Part shown: positions 1 to 7,937 of the stretch, piece after piece
Position numbering within the stretch: the first letter of the stretch is position 1
Layout of the letters: each line of letters opens with the position of its first letter
Assembly: GCA_910584915.1 (NCBI GenBank)
Contig: CAJUDM010000027.1
Location: 5,564-69,563 of the forward strand
Length of the DNA: 64,000 nt
Direction: 5' to 3'
Source: an uncultured Lachnospiraceae bacterium
GTDB taxonomy: Bacteria; Bacillota; Clostridia; Lachnospirales; Lachnospiraceae
Made by a program: the position numbers and the translations under genes
The notes under the pieces: generated by a model
Told to the model about the DNA's origin: nothing
Databases searched by the model: none
Seen by the model: the letters and a program-made list of their open reading frames with translations, nothing else

Positions 1-355
1 TCACTGCAAAGCCCACCCATACCACCGCTGTCGCCTCAACAATGCCCGCGATTGTACCCAGAAGCTTATTCAGCCCGTTCAGAAGCGGCAGTTTGGCGAT
101 CAGCCCCAGAGAACAGAAAATCAACCGAAACAGCTTTCTGGCAAGCAGGATGACAAGCAGGATGATCCCCGCCACCAGGAATCCTATCAGATTCTTTCCC
201 AGTATAGACTCTATCATGACAATCCCCGCCACCACCGCGAACGAGACGATGATGATATCCGAGAGCGCTCCCACCTCGTCGATCAGCCCGTTTCTTGATC
301 CCTGAAAGATCCTCCATATATAGATCAGTGCAACAATAATCAGAACAATATACAT
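1..355 (-). CDS. CvpA family membrane protein (3' end outside window)
   Basis: The minus-strand frame opens with an ATG at 355 and stays open to the window edge, so about 118 N-terminal residues are seen and the C-terminus is missing. The start MYIVLIIVALIYIW is a membrane segment. It is followed by RNGLIDEVGALSDIIIV, the amphipathic stretch typical of CvpA (colicin V production family), then two more hydrophobic segments and LLNGLNKLLGTIAGIVEA, another typical CvpA piece. CvpA proteins are inner-membrane proteins of poorly defined role in envelope homeostasis. The gene lies 20 bases downstream of the DUF5711 gene on the same strand, so the two are probably cotranscribed. The family call rests on residue pattern only. 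Confidence 0.72.
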   Translation of the reverse strand, partial: MYIVLIIVALIYIWRIFQGSRNGLIDEVGALSDIIIVSFAVVAGIVMIESILGKNLIGFLVAGIILLVILLARKLFRLIFCSLGLIAKLPLLNGLNKLLGTIAGIVEATAVVWVGFAV

Positions 356-375
356 TTTAAACCTGTCTCTTCTCC

Positions 376-1554
376 TTATTTCAGTTCGATCTCTTTGATG
401 GAATCCTGGCCGACCAATGTGAATCCGCTGACAGAATCCCCGGGTATCAGAAGGGATATACTCTCATCCATGATTCCGTTAAATTTTTCCACCCCGGAAA
501 AACTGAAAATGCAGCACTCCGTTTCGCCGTATATATATACGTATTCCCCCTTCAGGATCACATTTCTGTACTCCACATCAAATCCCTGGCTCAGACAGTT
601 TTTTCCGGTGCTGTCATAGATGTCTATCATATATTTGCTGCCTCCCGTCGTGTCATATGATACTAACGCCACATAAGTATCATTGTTATAGACCGAACGC
701 ACCTCATTGTCCAACAGCTTTTCCGCCTTGCTCACCGGTTTCTGTCCGCCCTCATAAAACATCAGCCTGTCATCCGCCACGGCAAATGCCAGTTCAGATG
801 TCATAAACCTCACATAAGGAACCACCGACGGATAATCATAGCCGCTCATATAGTTGTCCACCTCGTTCTGCCCTACTTCACCGAAATTGTAAAATGCCAC
901 GCTGGATTTCACCGATCCCTCATCCTCAGCCAGAAAAGAAACCATGGCAAGATTACTGTTCGGGGAAAGCGATATATCTATCGGATATCCGAACTGGCTC
1001 ATTGTTGTCTTAAAACGGACCGCCGCCTCATGCTTGCTGTTATATAAATAGATCCATGTGATATCCGAATCGTCAAGCACCGCCGCCACGACTCCGTTTT
1101 CCGCCACGGCGAGCGCCCGGATCGGCATATTTGTCGCTATCTCCCCCATGATGCCCTGGGTATTCATCACATATATTTTCCGCCCATTATAATCCCCGAA
1201 CGCTACAGCACTGTTGCAGCGCGCCACGATCGGATCCTGCATTTCAAATGTCTCATTCCAGATTGCTTTTCCCTTCGCGTCAAAGCAGCTCGCGCCGTCG
1301 TTACTGTATGTGAGGATATAATCCTCCAACGGAATCGTCTTTGCATTGTCGGATACCTTCCTCTCATACTCCTCCGACACCACGTATTCCGTGTAGACAC
1401 GGTTTTTCTGAGTGATCCAGACCGCCGCCGCAACTGCCGCGACCGCAACCACCGCAAGAGCGCCCTGATATAATTTATGAAGCCGGTATTTGACTATCTT
1501 ATCCGAATAGTGTTCTCTCCATGTACCTTCCGGCTTCTCCCTCTTTTTGAACAT
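376..1554 (-). CDS. DUF5711-like membrane-anchored protein
   Basis: A 392-residue protein with one N-terminal membrane segment at about residues 31-47 (GALAVVAVAAVAAAVWI) after a basic cytoplasmic tail, then a large extracytoplasmic part. Repeated short strand-rich units (for example YILTYSNDGASCFDAKGK and ALAVAENGVVAAVLDDS) suggest a beta-propeller. This matches my memory of DUF5711, a family of unknown function common in Lachnospiraceae. The ATG at 1554 is preferred to one at 1632 because AAAGGTGGAAAT precedes it directly. It sits between a C-terminally anchored protein (1658-2233) and a CvpA-like gene on the same strand, so an envelope role is likely but unproven. Confidence 0.7.
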   Translation of the reverse strand: MFKKREKPEGTWREHYSDKIVKYRLHKLYQGALAVVAVAAVAAAVWITQKNRVYTEYVVSEEYERKVSDNAKTIPLEDYILTYSNDGASCFDAKGKAIWNETFEMQDPIVARCNSAVAFGDYNGRKIYVMNTQGIMGEIATNMPIRALAVAENGVVAAVLDDSDITWIYLYNSKHEAAVRFKTTMSQFGYPIDISLSPNSNLAMVSFLAEDEGSVKSSVAFYNFGEVGQNEVDNYMSGYDYPSVVPYVRFMTSELAFAVADDRLMFYEGGQKPVSKAEKLLDNEVRSVYNNDTYVALVSYDTTGGSKYMIDIYDSTGKNCLSQGFDVEYRNVILKGEYVYIYGETECCIFSFSGVEKFNGIMDESISLLIPGDSVSGFTLVGQDSIKEIELK

Positions 1555-1657
1555 ATTTCCACCTTTACACATTCTTACAGGCTTCGCATGGATCCGCAGA
1601 GCCCTGTGCTGAACTGCTACATTTTTCATCATAGCACATCACCATACCTTATTTCAA

Positions 1658-2233
1658 TTATTTATATCCCACAAGAATCTTTGCTACCGCTATAACCTCC
1701 TGCATATTCTCATAAGTAGAAAGAGCTTCTATCATATTTGCCACAAGAAAGATCAATATCAGGCAGGCTGTTGTCTTGAAAAAAACCGCCGCCTGTCTTC
1801 CCCCTGAGCCAATTTTCTTTTTCGCCTCCGGTTTTTCATCCGCATCTGCCCTCCGCGGCATTCCAAATGCTTTTTCTGTTGTCCGTCCGGACAGTTTCCT
1901 CGTCCCTCCTCTCTCCCCGATCAGGAAATGCTCGATCTGCTCGGTGTCTTTCGAAACATACGCTGCCGCCTCCCGCCGGCAGATTTCCTCCCGCCTCCGG
2001 TAAACAAGCAGCCCTTTCTGCCCGCCGGCATCCTCCAGCCCCAGGAATTCTCCCAGACATTGCACATGGGCTTTATAATAAGGTTTCTTTCCTCCCTCAT
2101 GTCTGAGATGGCAGATGTAAAAATCTCTTTCCTTTTCTTCTCCCCACAGTTCGATTCCGTTTTCCCGCAAACTCTGTTCCTGAGAGTTGTTCTTTTTTAA
2201 ATAATCATACAGATATAATTCTATGTAAATCAT
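1658..2233 (-). CDS. Hypothetical protein with C-terminal membrane segment
   Basis: I do not recognise a family with certainty. The 191-residue protein has a soluble N-terminal part of about 95 residues with mixed charged and aromatic residues (ELYLYDYLKKNNSQEQSLRE, YYKAHVQCLGEFLGLED), a charged linker rich in Arg, Lys and Glu at about residues 95-145, one membrane segment at about 148-168 (AAVFFKTTACLILIFLVANM), and a short outer tail. It has a plausible type II or tail-anchored topology. It is just upstream of the DUF5711 gene on the same strand (about 100 bases apart) and follows the galM terminator, so it probably heads a unit with the DUF5711 and CvpA-like genes. Confidence 0.55.
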   Translation of the reverse strand: MIYIELYLYDYLKKNNSQEQSLRENGIELWGEEKERDFYICHLRHEGGKKPYYKAHVQCLGEFLGLEDAGGQKGLLVYRRREEICRREAAAYVSKDTEQIEHFLIGERGGTRKLSGRTTEKAFGMPRRADADEKPEAKKKIGSGGRQAAVFFKTTACLILIFLVANMIEALSTYENMQEVIAVAKILVGYK

Positions 2234-2329
2234 CCGCTCCCTCTTTTCCCCTGCCCGCCACGCGGAATGCGTGCAGAAAAGCCGTTAATTTTCATGCATT
2301 CTCCGAATGCATTACGCACCCCCGCGCAC

Positions 2330-2358
2330 AAAAAAGGATATGGCTGCCCATATCCTTT
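2330..2358 (-). terminator. Rho-independent terminator of galM
   Basis: A perfect 11-bp stem (AAAGGATATGG with CCATATCCTTT, four-base loop) is followed on the minus strand by a run of T. It lies just after the galM stop codon and before the gene at 1658-2233, so it ends the galM transcript. Confidence 0.88.
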
Positions 2359-2379
2359 GTAAGATCGTATCTCAATTTT

Positions 2380-3429
2380 TTATTCGTTGCAGAATCGGTA
2401 TACCGTACTCGATATATACTGTCTGTCCGGTCCAAAGACCACATCCGGAAAATTCTCCTTATGGATGGAGTCCGGAAAGAACTGTGTCTCCAGCGCCAGC
2501 CCGCATCTGTCATGATACTTCGCTCCCGCCTTGCCTTCCTGTTCCCCGATGAAATTTCCGGCATAAAACTGCACCCCCGGGAGCGTTGTGTACACCTTCA
2601 TCACCCGGCTTGTCCCCGGCGCTGTCACCTTCGCCACAAGCTGAAGCTGCCCGTCTACATCATCCAGAACCCAGTTATGATCGTAGCCGCCCCCGAGTTT
2701 TAACTGCTCAAAATCCGCGCCGATCTCCTGCCCGATCCTCTTCGGCGCCGTAAAATCCATAGGCGTCCCCTTCACCGGAGCGATCTCCCCTGTCGGAATA
2801 GATCCGGCCGCTACCGGCGTATAGCCTGACGCCTTCAGCCAGAGAATATGATCCTCGATGCTGCCGCCGTCCTGTCCCCTCAAATTAAAGTAACTGTGAT
2901 TCGTGGGATTCAATACCGTCCGCCTGTCACTCACAAAATGATAATCAAGCCGCAATTCATTTTCCTCGGTCACAGTATAGGCGATCTCCAGCTTTTTATT
3001 GCCGGGAAACCCCATATTCCCGTCTTCATCCTCCAAAAACAGCCTGATGCTGTTCCCGCATTCCTCCACATCAAAAACTCTCACATGATACCCGTTCTCT
3101 TTATCACTGTGCAGATTATTTTCATTTTCATTGACCGGGATCCGATATTCCGTGCCGTCAATCGAAAACTTCGCTCCGCCGATACGGTTCGCGCTCGGTC
3201 CTACCGCAACGCCGAGAAAACCCGGATTCTCATAGTAAGGCATCAGATCGTCATGTCCCAGTACCACATCAGCTCTTTTTCCGTCCCTGTCCGGTACCCA
3301 GAGTTCCCGGATGATCCCCCCATAATTCAGTACCTTTGCGCACATCCCGTTTTTATTTTGAATCTGATATTCATATATTGCTTTCCTGCTTTTTTTATCC
3401 GTCCCGAAAACCTTTTTTGTTATGCTCAT
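2380..3429 (-). CDS. galM: Aldose 1-epimerase (galactose mutarotase)
   Basis: The 349-residue protein has normal length for the mutarotase family, which interconverts alpha and beta anomers of galactose or glucose in the cytoplasm. Family motifs are in order: GGIIRELWVPDRDG near the start, GPSANRIGGA, NNLHS, the histidine motif NPTNHSYFNL, GGYDHNWVL, and LALETQFFPDS, which carries the catalytic Glu. The ATG at 3429 is chosen because TAGGAGGAAGA stands directly before it; the upstream in-frame extension lacks family similarity. It follows recR on the same strand with a gap of about 100 bases and ends at a strong terminator. Confidence 0.93.
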   Translation of the reverse strand: MSITKKVFGTDKKSRKAIYEYQIQNKNGMCAKVLNYGGIIRELWVPDRDGKRADVVLGHDDLMPYYENPGFLGVAVGPSANRIGGAKFSIDGTEYRIPVNENENNLHSDKENGYHVRVFDVEECGNSIRLFLEDEDGNMGFPGNKKLEIAYTVTEENELRLDYHFVSDRRTVLNPTNHSYFNLRGQDGGSIEDHILWLKASGYTPVAAGSIPTGEIAPVKGTPMDFTAPKRIGQEIGADFEQLKLGGGYDHNWVLDDVDGQLQLVAKVTAPGTSRVMKVYTTLPGVQFYAGNFIGEQEGKAGAKYHDRCGLALETQFFPDSIHKENFPDVVFGPDRQYISSTVYRFCNE

Positions 3430-3532
3430 TCTTCCTCCTATTCCAGTACCGTCCGTAAATCGATTTGTGCGCTGTCTGTACATCTGCTGTTTCCAGTACC
3501 GCAGATGTCCCTCCAGCACATTGGTGAGCCCT

Positions 3533-4129
3533 CTACAGTTCCACTCTACCCTCCAGGGCGCGTAAGAGCGTCACTTCATCGATATTTTCCAGATCTCCTC
3601 CCACCGGCACGCCGCTGGCGATCCTCGTCACCCTGATTCCCGTGGGCTTCACCAGTTTGCTGATATACATCGCTGTCGTCTCCCCCTCTAACGAGGAGTT
3701 TGTGGCAATGATCACTTCCTCTATATCGCTCTCCAGCCGCACCATCAGTTCCTTCAGTCTGATGTCCCCGGGACCGATTCCCAGCATCGGGGAGATACAG
3801 CCGTGCAGTACATGGTAGACTCCCTCATACTTTCCGGTTTTTTCATATGCCGCCAGATCCCTCGGATTTTCCACCACCATGATCAGCCTGTGGTTTCTGT
3901 GCGGGTTCTCACAGATCGGACAGCACTCCCGATCCGTCAGCGTAAAGCACTCCCTGCAGTAGCGCACATTGTCCCGCGCCTCCGTCAGCGTATTTGCCAG
4001 CCGCGCCACCCGGTCCCGCGGCATATTGATAATATAAAATGCCAGCCTCTGTGCCGATTTTTCGCCGATCCCGGGAAGCGATGCCAGTTCATCGATCAAT
4101 TTATTAATGTAACCGCTGTAAAGTTCCAT
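3533..4129 (-). CDS. recR: Recombination mediator RecR
   Basis: At 198 residues it is the usual size for RecR, which works with RecO/RecF to load RecA on gapped DNA. The N-terminal helix-hairpin-helix is LPGIGEKSAQRLAF (about residues 17-30), the zinc site is CRECFTLTDRECCPICEN (about 57-74), and the Toprim domain begins with RLIMVVENPRDLAAYEKTG. The C-terminal Walker-B-like segment is SGVPVGGDLENIDEVTL. Its ATG overlaps the stop of the ybaB gene in TGATG, so translation is coupled. The dnaX-ybaB-recR order is the same as in Bacillus subtilis. Confidence 0.96.
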   Translation of the reverse strand: MELYSGYINKLIDELASLPGIGEKSAQRLAFYIINMPRDRVARLANTLTEARDNVRYCRECFTLTDRECCPICENPHRNHRLIMVVENPRDLAAYEKTGKYEGVYHVLHGCISPMLGIGPGDIRLKELMVRLESDIEEVIIATNSSLEGETTAMYISKLVKPTGIRVTRIASGVPVGGDLENIDEVTLLRALEGRVEL

Positions 4130-4470
4130 CAGAAGGACAATCCCCCTGTCATCCTGCCCATCAATTCACCGTTCGCCGCATCCGCCTGCTTCAACGCCTC
4201 ATTTACCGCCGCTATAATCATATCTTCCAGTGTCTCAATATCTTCCGGGTCTACCGCTTCCTCGGAAAGTTTTATCTTCGTGATCTCCTTCTTGCCGGTG
4301 ACAGTAACTTCCACCGCACCGCCGCCTGACTTCGCCGTGAATTCTTTCGTCTCCAGTTCCTTTTGGCTCTCTTCCAGCTGACGCTGCATCCGCTGCGCCT
4401 GCTTCATCAGATTGTTCATATTTCCGGGCATTCCCATCATGCCGCCCGGATAGCCGCCTCTCTTTGCCAT
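4129..4470 (-). CDS. ybaB: YbaB/EbfC family nucleoid-associated protein
   Basis: A 113-residue protein of the YbaB/EbfC family, small dimeric DNA-binding proteins almost always encoded between dnaX and recR. The glycine/methionine-rich start (GGYPGGMMGMPGNMNNLMKQ) leads to the characteristic helix QAQRMQRQLEESQKELETKE, then the strand segment SGGGAVEVTVTGKKEITKIK and the C-terminal helix IETLEDMIIAAVNEALKQA. Length and order of elements match the family. The stop codon overlaps the recR start by one base. Confidence 0.93.
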   Translation of the reverse strand: MAKRGGYPGGMMGMPGNMNNLMKQAQRMQRQLEESQKELETKEFTAKSGGGAVEVTVTGKKEITKIKLSEEAVDPEDIETLEDMIIAAVNEALKQADAANGELMGRMTGGLSF

Positions 4471-4713
4471 CTTTTCCCTCCATCTGACAGCGATCCTCCG
4501 CCTGCCGTTTTACAGACCCGCGAACGGAAATCTTACTCGCCTTTCCAAAAATAATCTTTCTGTATAGGATGATTCTACCTCAAAATCCGCGTTTCGTAAA
4601 CCACAAATCTCGCAGAACCTGCGGCATAAAATCCTCTTTTGTCATCTCAGCTTCGCATAATGGATCAATTGTCCTGTCAAAAGAATGACACCTGCCATAT
4701 CAGACTCTCTTTT

Positions 4714-6291
4714 TTATTCCTCCTCTATCTCCATATGAATTTCCCCCAGGTCGGGATAATTCATGTCCAGTTTTCTCTCGTCCGCCGCCAGTTCGAACCG
4801 CACTTCCACCTGTTTTTCGATCATACCGGAGATAGCCTTCTCCAACTCTTCTCTGTGTGTCTCCGTGGAGAGCCAGTCGTAATGCGTGCTGTCCGCGACG
4901 GCTAACACCAGCTTTTCCTGATCATCCATGCTCAGCCGCACACTCCGCAGATAGGTCCTCATCGGCTGCTCGATGTTATTGACAATGCGTCCCCACTGTT
5001 CCACAACCTGTTTTATATCTTCCGGTATCGCCCGCGGAATCGCCCTTTTTGTGACACCACCGTCATTTTTCGTCACTCCGCCGGACGATGAGCCAGCTGT
5101 CTGCTGCTGCGAAATATTCTGCATCGGAATGCCATGTTCCACTTTGCGTTCCAGCGCCCTGATCCTGTCCGTCAGAGATTCCGTATCGATCTCCATCTGA
5201 GGCCTGCAGAGCCTGATCAGCGCCATCTCAATCAGAATCCTTTTCTGCGCCGAGAGGCGAAGCTGTCCCGATAGTTCGGAGAGCACCCGGATATAGCGCA
5301 TGATCGTCACCATGTCAGCCATCTGCGCCTCTTCCTTCAACCTCTTCAGATTATCGGAGGAGACATCTATCACATCCTCCATCTCCCCTGTATCGGAAGA
5401 TTTTAGCAACAGGAGATTGCGCAGGTACCATGTAAAATCCGCCACAAACTGCACCAGTTCCCGACCCTGCATGATCATCTCCTCCAGGAGGGCGATGCAG
5501 CCCGCCACATCTTCCTCCAGGACATTTCGCAGCAGCCTGCTGAAGACATCAGTGTCCACAGCCCCCAGCACCTCCAGCGCCTTATCGTAGGTCAGTTCCT
5601 GTCCGTAGTAGAAAGCGATACACCGCTCCAGAAGGCTCAGGGCATCACGCATGGAGCCGTCCGCCGTCTTGGCGATATAGCGAAGTGCTCTGTCCTGCGC
5701 CTGAACCTCCTCTTTCTCCATCAGTTCTCTGAGCCTTGCCGTGATCGTCTCAATCGAGATCCTCTTAAAGTCATAACGCTGACAGCGGGACAATATTGTG
5801 ATCGGTATCTTATGCACTTCTGTCGTCGCCAGGATAAATATCACATAGGAAGGCGGCTCCTCCAGCGTTTTGAGAAGAGCGTTGAACGCCGCCGTAGAAA
5901 GCATATGAACTTCATCTATAATATAAACTTTATATTTTCCCTCAGCAGGAGAATAAGAAATATCCTCAACGATCTCCCGCACATCGTCCACGCCATTGTT
6001 GGATGCTGCATCCATTTCGATCACATTCATTCCTGTACCGGCAAGGATATTCCTGCATGCAGGGCATTCCCCGCAGGGGCTGCCGTCGACGGGATTTTCG
6101 CAGTTCACCGCCCTCGCCAGGATCTTGGCAACCGTCGTCTTTCCGGTTCCCCTGGTTCCGGTAAACAGGTATGCGTGGCCTATGCGGTCCGCCCTGATCT
6201 GATTTTTCAGTGTTGTCACGATATGTTCCTGCCCTTTTACATCCTCAAAGCACAGAGGGCGGAATTTACGGTAGAGTGCTGTGTATGACAT
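4714..6291 (-). CDS. dnaX: DNA polymerase III subunit gamma/tau
   Basis: The clamp-loader ATPase of the replisome, 525 residues. It begins MSYTALYRKFRP, the canonical dnaX start, with GGAG placed properly upstream of the ATG at 6291. The Walker A motif is GTRGTGKTTVAK, the zinc site lies around CENPVDGSPCGECPAC, Walker B is VYIIDEVHML, sensor 1 is FILATTEVHKIP and the arginine-finger region is LSRCQRYDF. Domain III and a tau-like C-terminal domain follow a short linker with the repeated GGVTK peptide. No programmed frameshift site is evident. About 240 bases separate it from ybaB, with no gene between. Confidence 0.96.
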   Translation of the reverse strand: MSYTALYRKFRPLCFEDVKGQEHIVTTLKNQIRADRIGHAYLFTGTRGTGKTTVAKILARAVNCENPVDGSPCGECPACRNILAGTGMNVIEMDAASNNGVDDVREIVEDISYSPAEGKYKVYIIDEVHMLSTAAFNALLKTLEEPPSYVIFILATTEVHKIPITILSRCQRYDFKRISIETITARLRELMEKEEVQAQDRALRYIAKTADGSMRDALSLLERCIAFYYGQELTYDKALEVLGAVDTDVFSRLLRNVLEEDVAGCIALLEEMIMQGRELVQFVADFTWYLRNLLLLKSSDTGEMEDVIDVSSDNLKRLKEEAQMADMVTIMRYIRVLSELSGQLRLSAQKRILIEMALIRLCRPQMEIDTESLTDRIRALERKVEHGIPMQNISQQQTAGSSSGGVTKNDGGVTKRAIPRAIPEDIKQVVEQWGRIVNNIEQPMRTYLRSVRLSMDDQEKLVLAVADSTHYDWLSTETHREELEKAISGMIEKQVEVRFELAADERKLDMNYPDLGEIHMEIEEE

Positions 6292-6424
6292 CCGAATATT
6301 CTCCATTTGATCTTGCAGGCTCTGTCACTGCTGTCAGCCGGTCGAGCAGAAAAGAACATCTTCCTCTGCGCATAAAAACCATCCTCCAGCAGCGATACCC
6401 GCCCACGGTTATTATCTTTAAAAT

Positions 6425-6451
6425 CCCGCAGCCACCCTCAGCGGCTGCGGG
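6425..6451 (-). terminator. Stem-loop downstream of pfkA
   Basis: A perfect 9-bp GC-rich stem (CCCGCAGCC with GGCTGCGGG, nine-base loop) lies 40 bases after the pfkA stop. On the minus strand it is followed by ATTTTAAAG, a short U tract, so it is probably the pfkA terminator. It separates pfkA from dnaX. Confidence 0.7.
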
Positions 6452-6492
6452 ACTCTTCTCGCTTTTATCTGATAGTTATCTTGTCTCAGGCC

Positions 6493-7566
6493 TTAATCAC
6501 CGAAGCTGATCCCGAGCATCTTCGCCTCCTGAATAATATCGGAATCAGGCTCGACCATCTTCAGTTTGCCTGCAACATCCTCCAACGGAACTTTCACGAT
6601 CTCACGGTTTTTGTAGCCCACCATAAAGCCGTACTCGCCGTTTAAGATCATGCGGCCTGCCTGTGCACCGAGCCGGCTTGCAAATACACGGTCATAGGGA
6701 CAGGGGCTCCCGCCTCTCTGTGTATGTCCGGGTACAGTAACGCGGACATCCAGCCCAGTCTTCTTCTGAATTTTTTCAGCGATCTCATAAGAAACGGAGG
6801 GATATTTATATTCCGCCATTTTTTTCTTGTAATCCTTCTTCGAAAGCGCCGCGTCTTCCTTGGAGATCGCGCCCTCCGCCACTGCGAGGATCGTAAATTT
6901 GCTGCCCCGTTCGGAACGTTTATTGATGGCATCCACAACCTTCTTGATATCGTAGGGAATCTCAGGGATCAGGATGATATCCGCTCCACCCGCCATGCCT
7001 GCGTTCAGCGTCAGGTAGCCTACCTTATGCCCCATAACCTCCACAATAAATACACGCCCGTGGGAAGCCGCCGTCGTATGTATGCAGTCGATGCAGTCCG
7101 TCGCAATATTCACAGCACTCTGGAAGCCGAAAGTCATATCTGTTCCCCAGAGATCATTATCGATCGTCTTCGGCAGTGTTACAACGTTGAGCCCTTCCTC
7201 CCGCAGCATATTTGCCGTCTTATGGGTTCCGTTGCCGCCCAGGATCACAAGACAGTCCAGGCGAAGCTTATAATAATTCTGCTTCATCGCCTCCACCTTG
7301 TCCAATCCATTCTCGTCCGGCTCCCTCATCAGCTTGAAAGGTGTCCTGGAGCTGCCCAGGATCGTGCCGCCCTTTGTCAGGATGCCGGAGAAGTCCGCTC
7401 CTGTGAGCATTCTGAAATTACCGTAGATCAGTCCCTTGTAGCCTTCCAGAAAACCGTAGATCTCCACAGGCTCTCCGCTGCAGGACAGACATTTTACTAC
7501 GCCTCTCATTGCCGCATTTAGCGCCTGACAGTCTCCGCCGCTGGTAAGCATACCGATTCGTTTCAT
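6493..7566 (-). CDS. pfkA: 6-phosphofructokinase, PfkA family
   Basis: The 357-residue protein commits fructose 6-phosphate to glycolysis. It is longer than the roughly 320-residue classical bacterial PfkA. The nucleotide loop MLTSGGDCQALNA, substrate loop PKTIDNDLWGTDMTFGFQSA and PGHTQRGGSPCPYDR are clear. The phosphoryl-donor loop reads GGNGTHKTA. Glycine at its fourth position is typical of ATP enzymes, while the Lys in PKTIDND is typical of PPi-dependent and 'group III' enzymes, so the donor is uncertain. The start has GGAGGAAATCAA upstream and a good promoter at 7619-7647. It is transcribed divergently from tRNA-Ser. Confidence 0.92.
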   Translation of the reverse strand: MKRIGMLTSGGDCQALNAAMRGVVKCLSCSGEPVEIYGFLEGYKGLIYGNFRMLTGADFSGILTKGGTILGSSRTPFKLMREPDENGLDKVEAMKQNYYKLRLDCLVILGGNGTHKTANMLREEGLNVVTLPKTIDNDLWGTDMTFGFQSAVNIATDCIDCIHTTAASHGRVFIVEVMGHKVGYLTLNAGMAGGADIILIPEIPYDIKKVVDAINKRSERGSKFTILAVAEGAISKEDAALSKKDYKKKMAEYKYPSVSYEIAEKIQKKTGLDVRVTVPGHTQRGGSPCPYDRVFASRLGAQAGRMILNGEYGFMVGYKNREIVKVPLEDVAGKLKMVEPDSDIIQEAKMLGISFGD

Positions 7567-7618
7567 TTGATTTCCTCCTTCATACTGTTTGTATTTTGCT
7601 ATTATCCACTTGTTTTTT

Positions 7619-7647
7619 ATTATAGTATATTTTTTCTCTTGTCACAA
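7619..7647 (-). promoter_or_regulatory. Sigma-A promoter of pfkA
   Basis: On the minus strand TTGTGA and TATAAT are 17 bases apart, about 50 bases upstream of the pfkA start codon. It faces away from the tRNA-Ser promoter. Confidence 0.7.
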
Positions 7648-7704
7648 GATTTTATTCTGCCGAAAAATCAGCGATTTTTTCGTGCAACATTTTCGAAATA
7701 TAAT

Positions 7705-7733
7705 TTGACTGTTTTGCAGAAAGCCGGTATAAT
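7705..7733 (+). promoter_or_regulatory. Sigma-A promoter of tRNA-Ser
   Basis: TTGACT and TATAAT are exactly 17 bases apart, ending 13 bases before the mature tRNA 5' end. It is close to consensus, as expected for a stable RNA gene. Confidence 0.88.
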
Positions 7734-7746
7734 GGTTACAGCTTTT

Positions 7747-7834
7747 GGAGATGTACCCAAGTGGCTGAAGGGTCCGCACTCGAAATGCGGTAGGCCGGGC
7801 AACCGGTGCAAGGGTTCAAATCCCTTCATCTCCG
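7747..7834 (+). tRNA. tRNA-Ser (anticodon CGA)
   Basis: An 88-nt tRNA. The acceptor stem GGAGATG pairs with CATCTCC, followed by discriminator G. The anticodon stem-loop CGCA-CTCGAAA-TGCG gives anticodon CGA (codon UCG). A long variable arm (GGCCGGGCAACCGGT) marks a class II tRNA, and the T arm is AGGG-TTCAAAT-CCCT. The CCA end is not encoded. It stands alone with its own promoter and terminator between pfkA and sugar catabolic genes. Confidence 0.97.
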
Positions 7835-7875
7835 TCAAAAATTTCCTATATGATCAGGAATTTTTAATCCAACGC

Positions 7876-7907
7876 AAAACCGCCATCCCATGAGATGACG
7901 GTTTTTT
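7876..7907 (+). terminator. Rho-independent terminator of tRNA-Ser
   Basis: The stem AAAACCGCCATC pairs with GATGACGGTTTT with one mismatch and a six-base loop, then a run of six T on the plus strand. It lies about 40 bases after the tRNA. Confidence 0.87.
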
Positions 7908-7937
7908 ATTTTCATTGCTGTTCCGGGATTCATATCC

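Noticed and set aside
2294..2312. ATGCATTC-TCC-GAATGCAT hairpin after the galM terminator
   Set aside because: Short stem without a T run, next to a stronger terminator; no function can be argued.
2848..3636. Long plus-strand open frame opposite galM and recR (and similar ones opposite dnaX, atpA, GH78 and metG)
   Set aside because: These are antisense shadows of well-recognised genes with no family similarity, ribosome site or domain pattern.
5036..5060. ACAAAAAGG stretch in dnaX as a possible programmed frameshift site
   Set aside because: It does not fit the A-AAA-AAG slippery pattern and no stimulatory stem or early stop in the alternate frame was evident.
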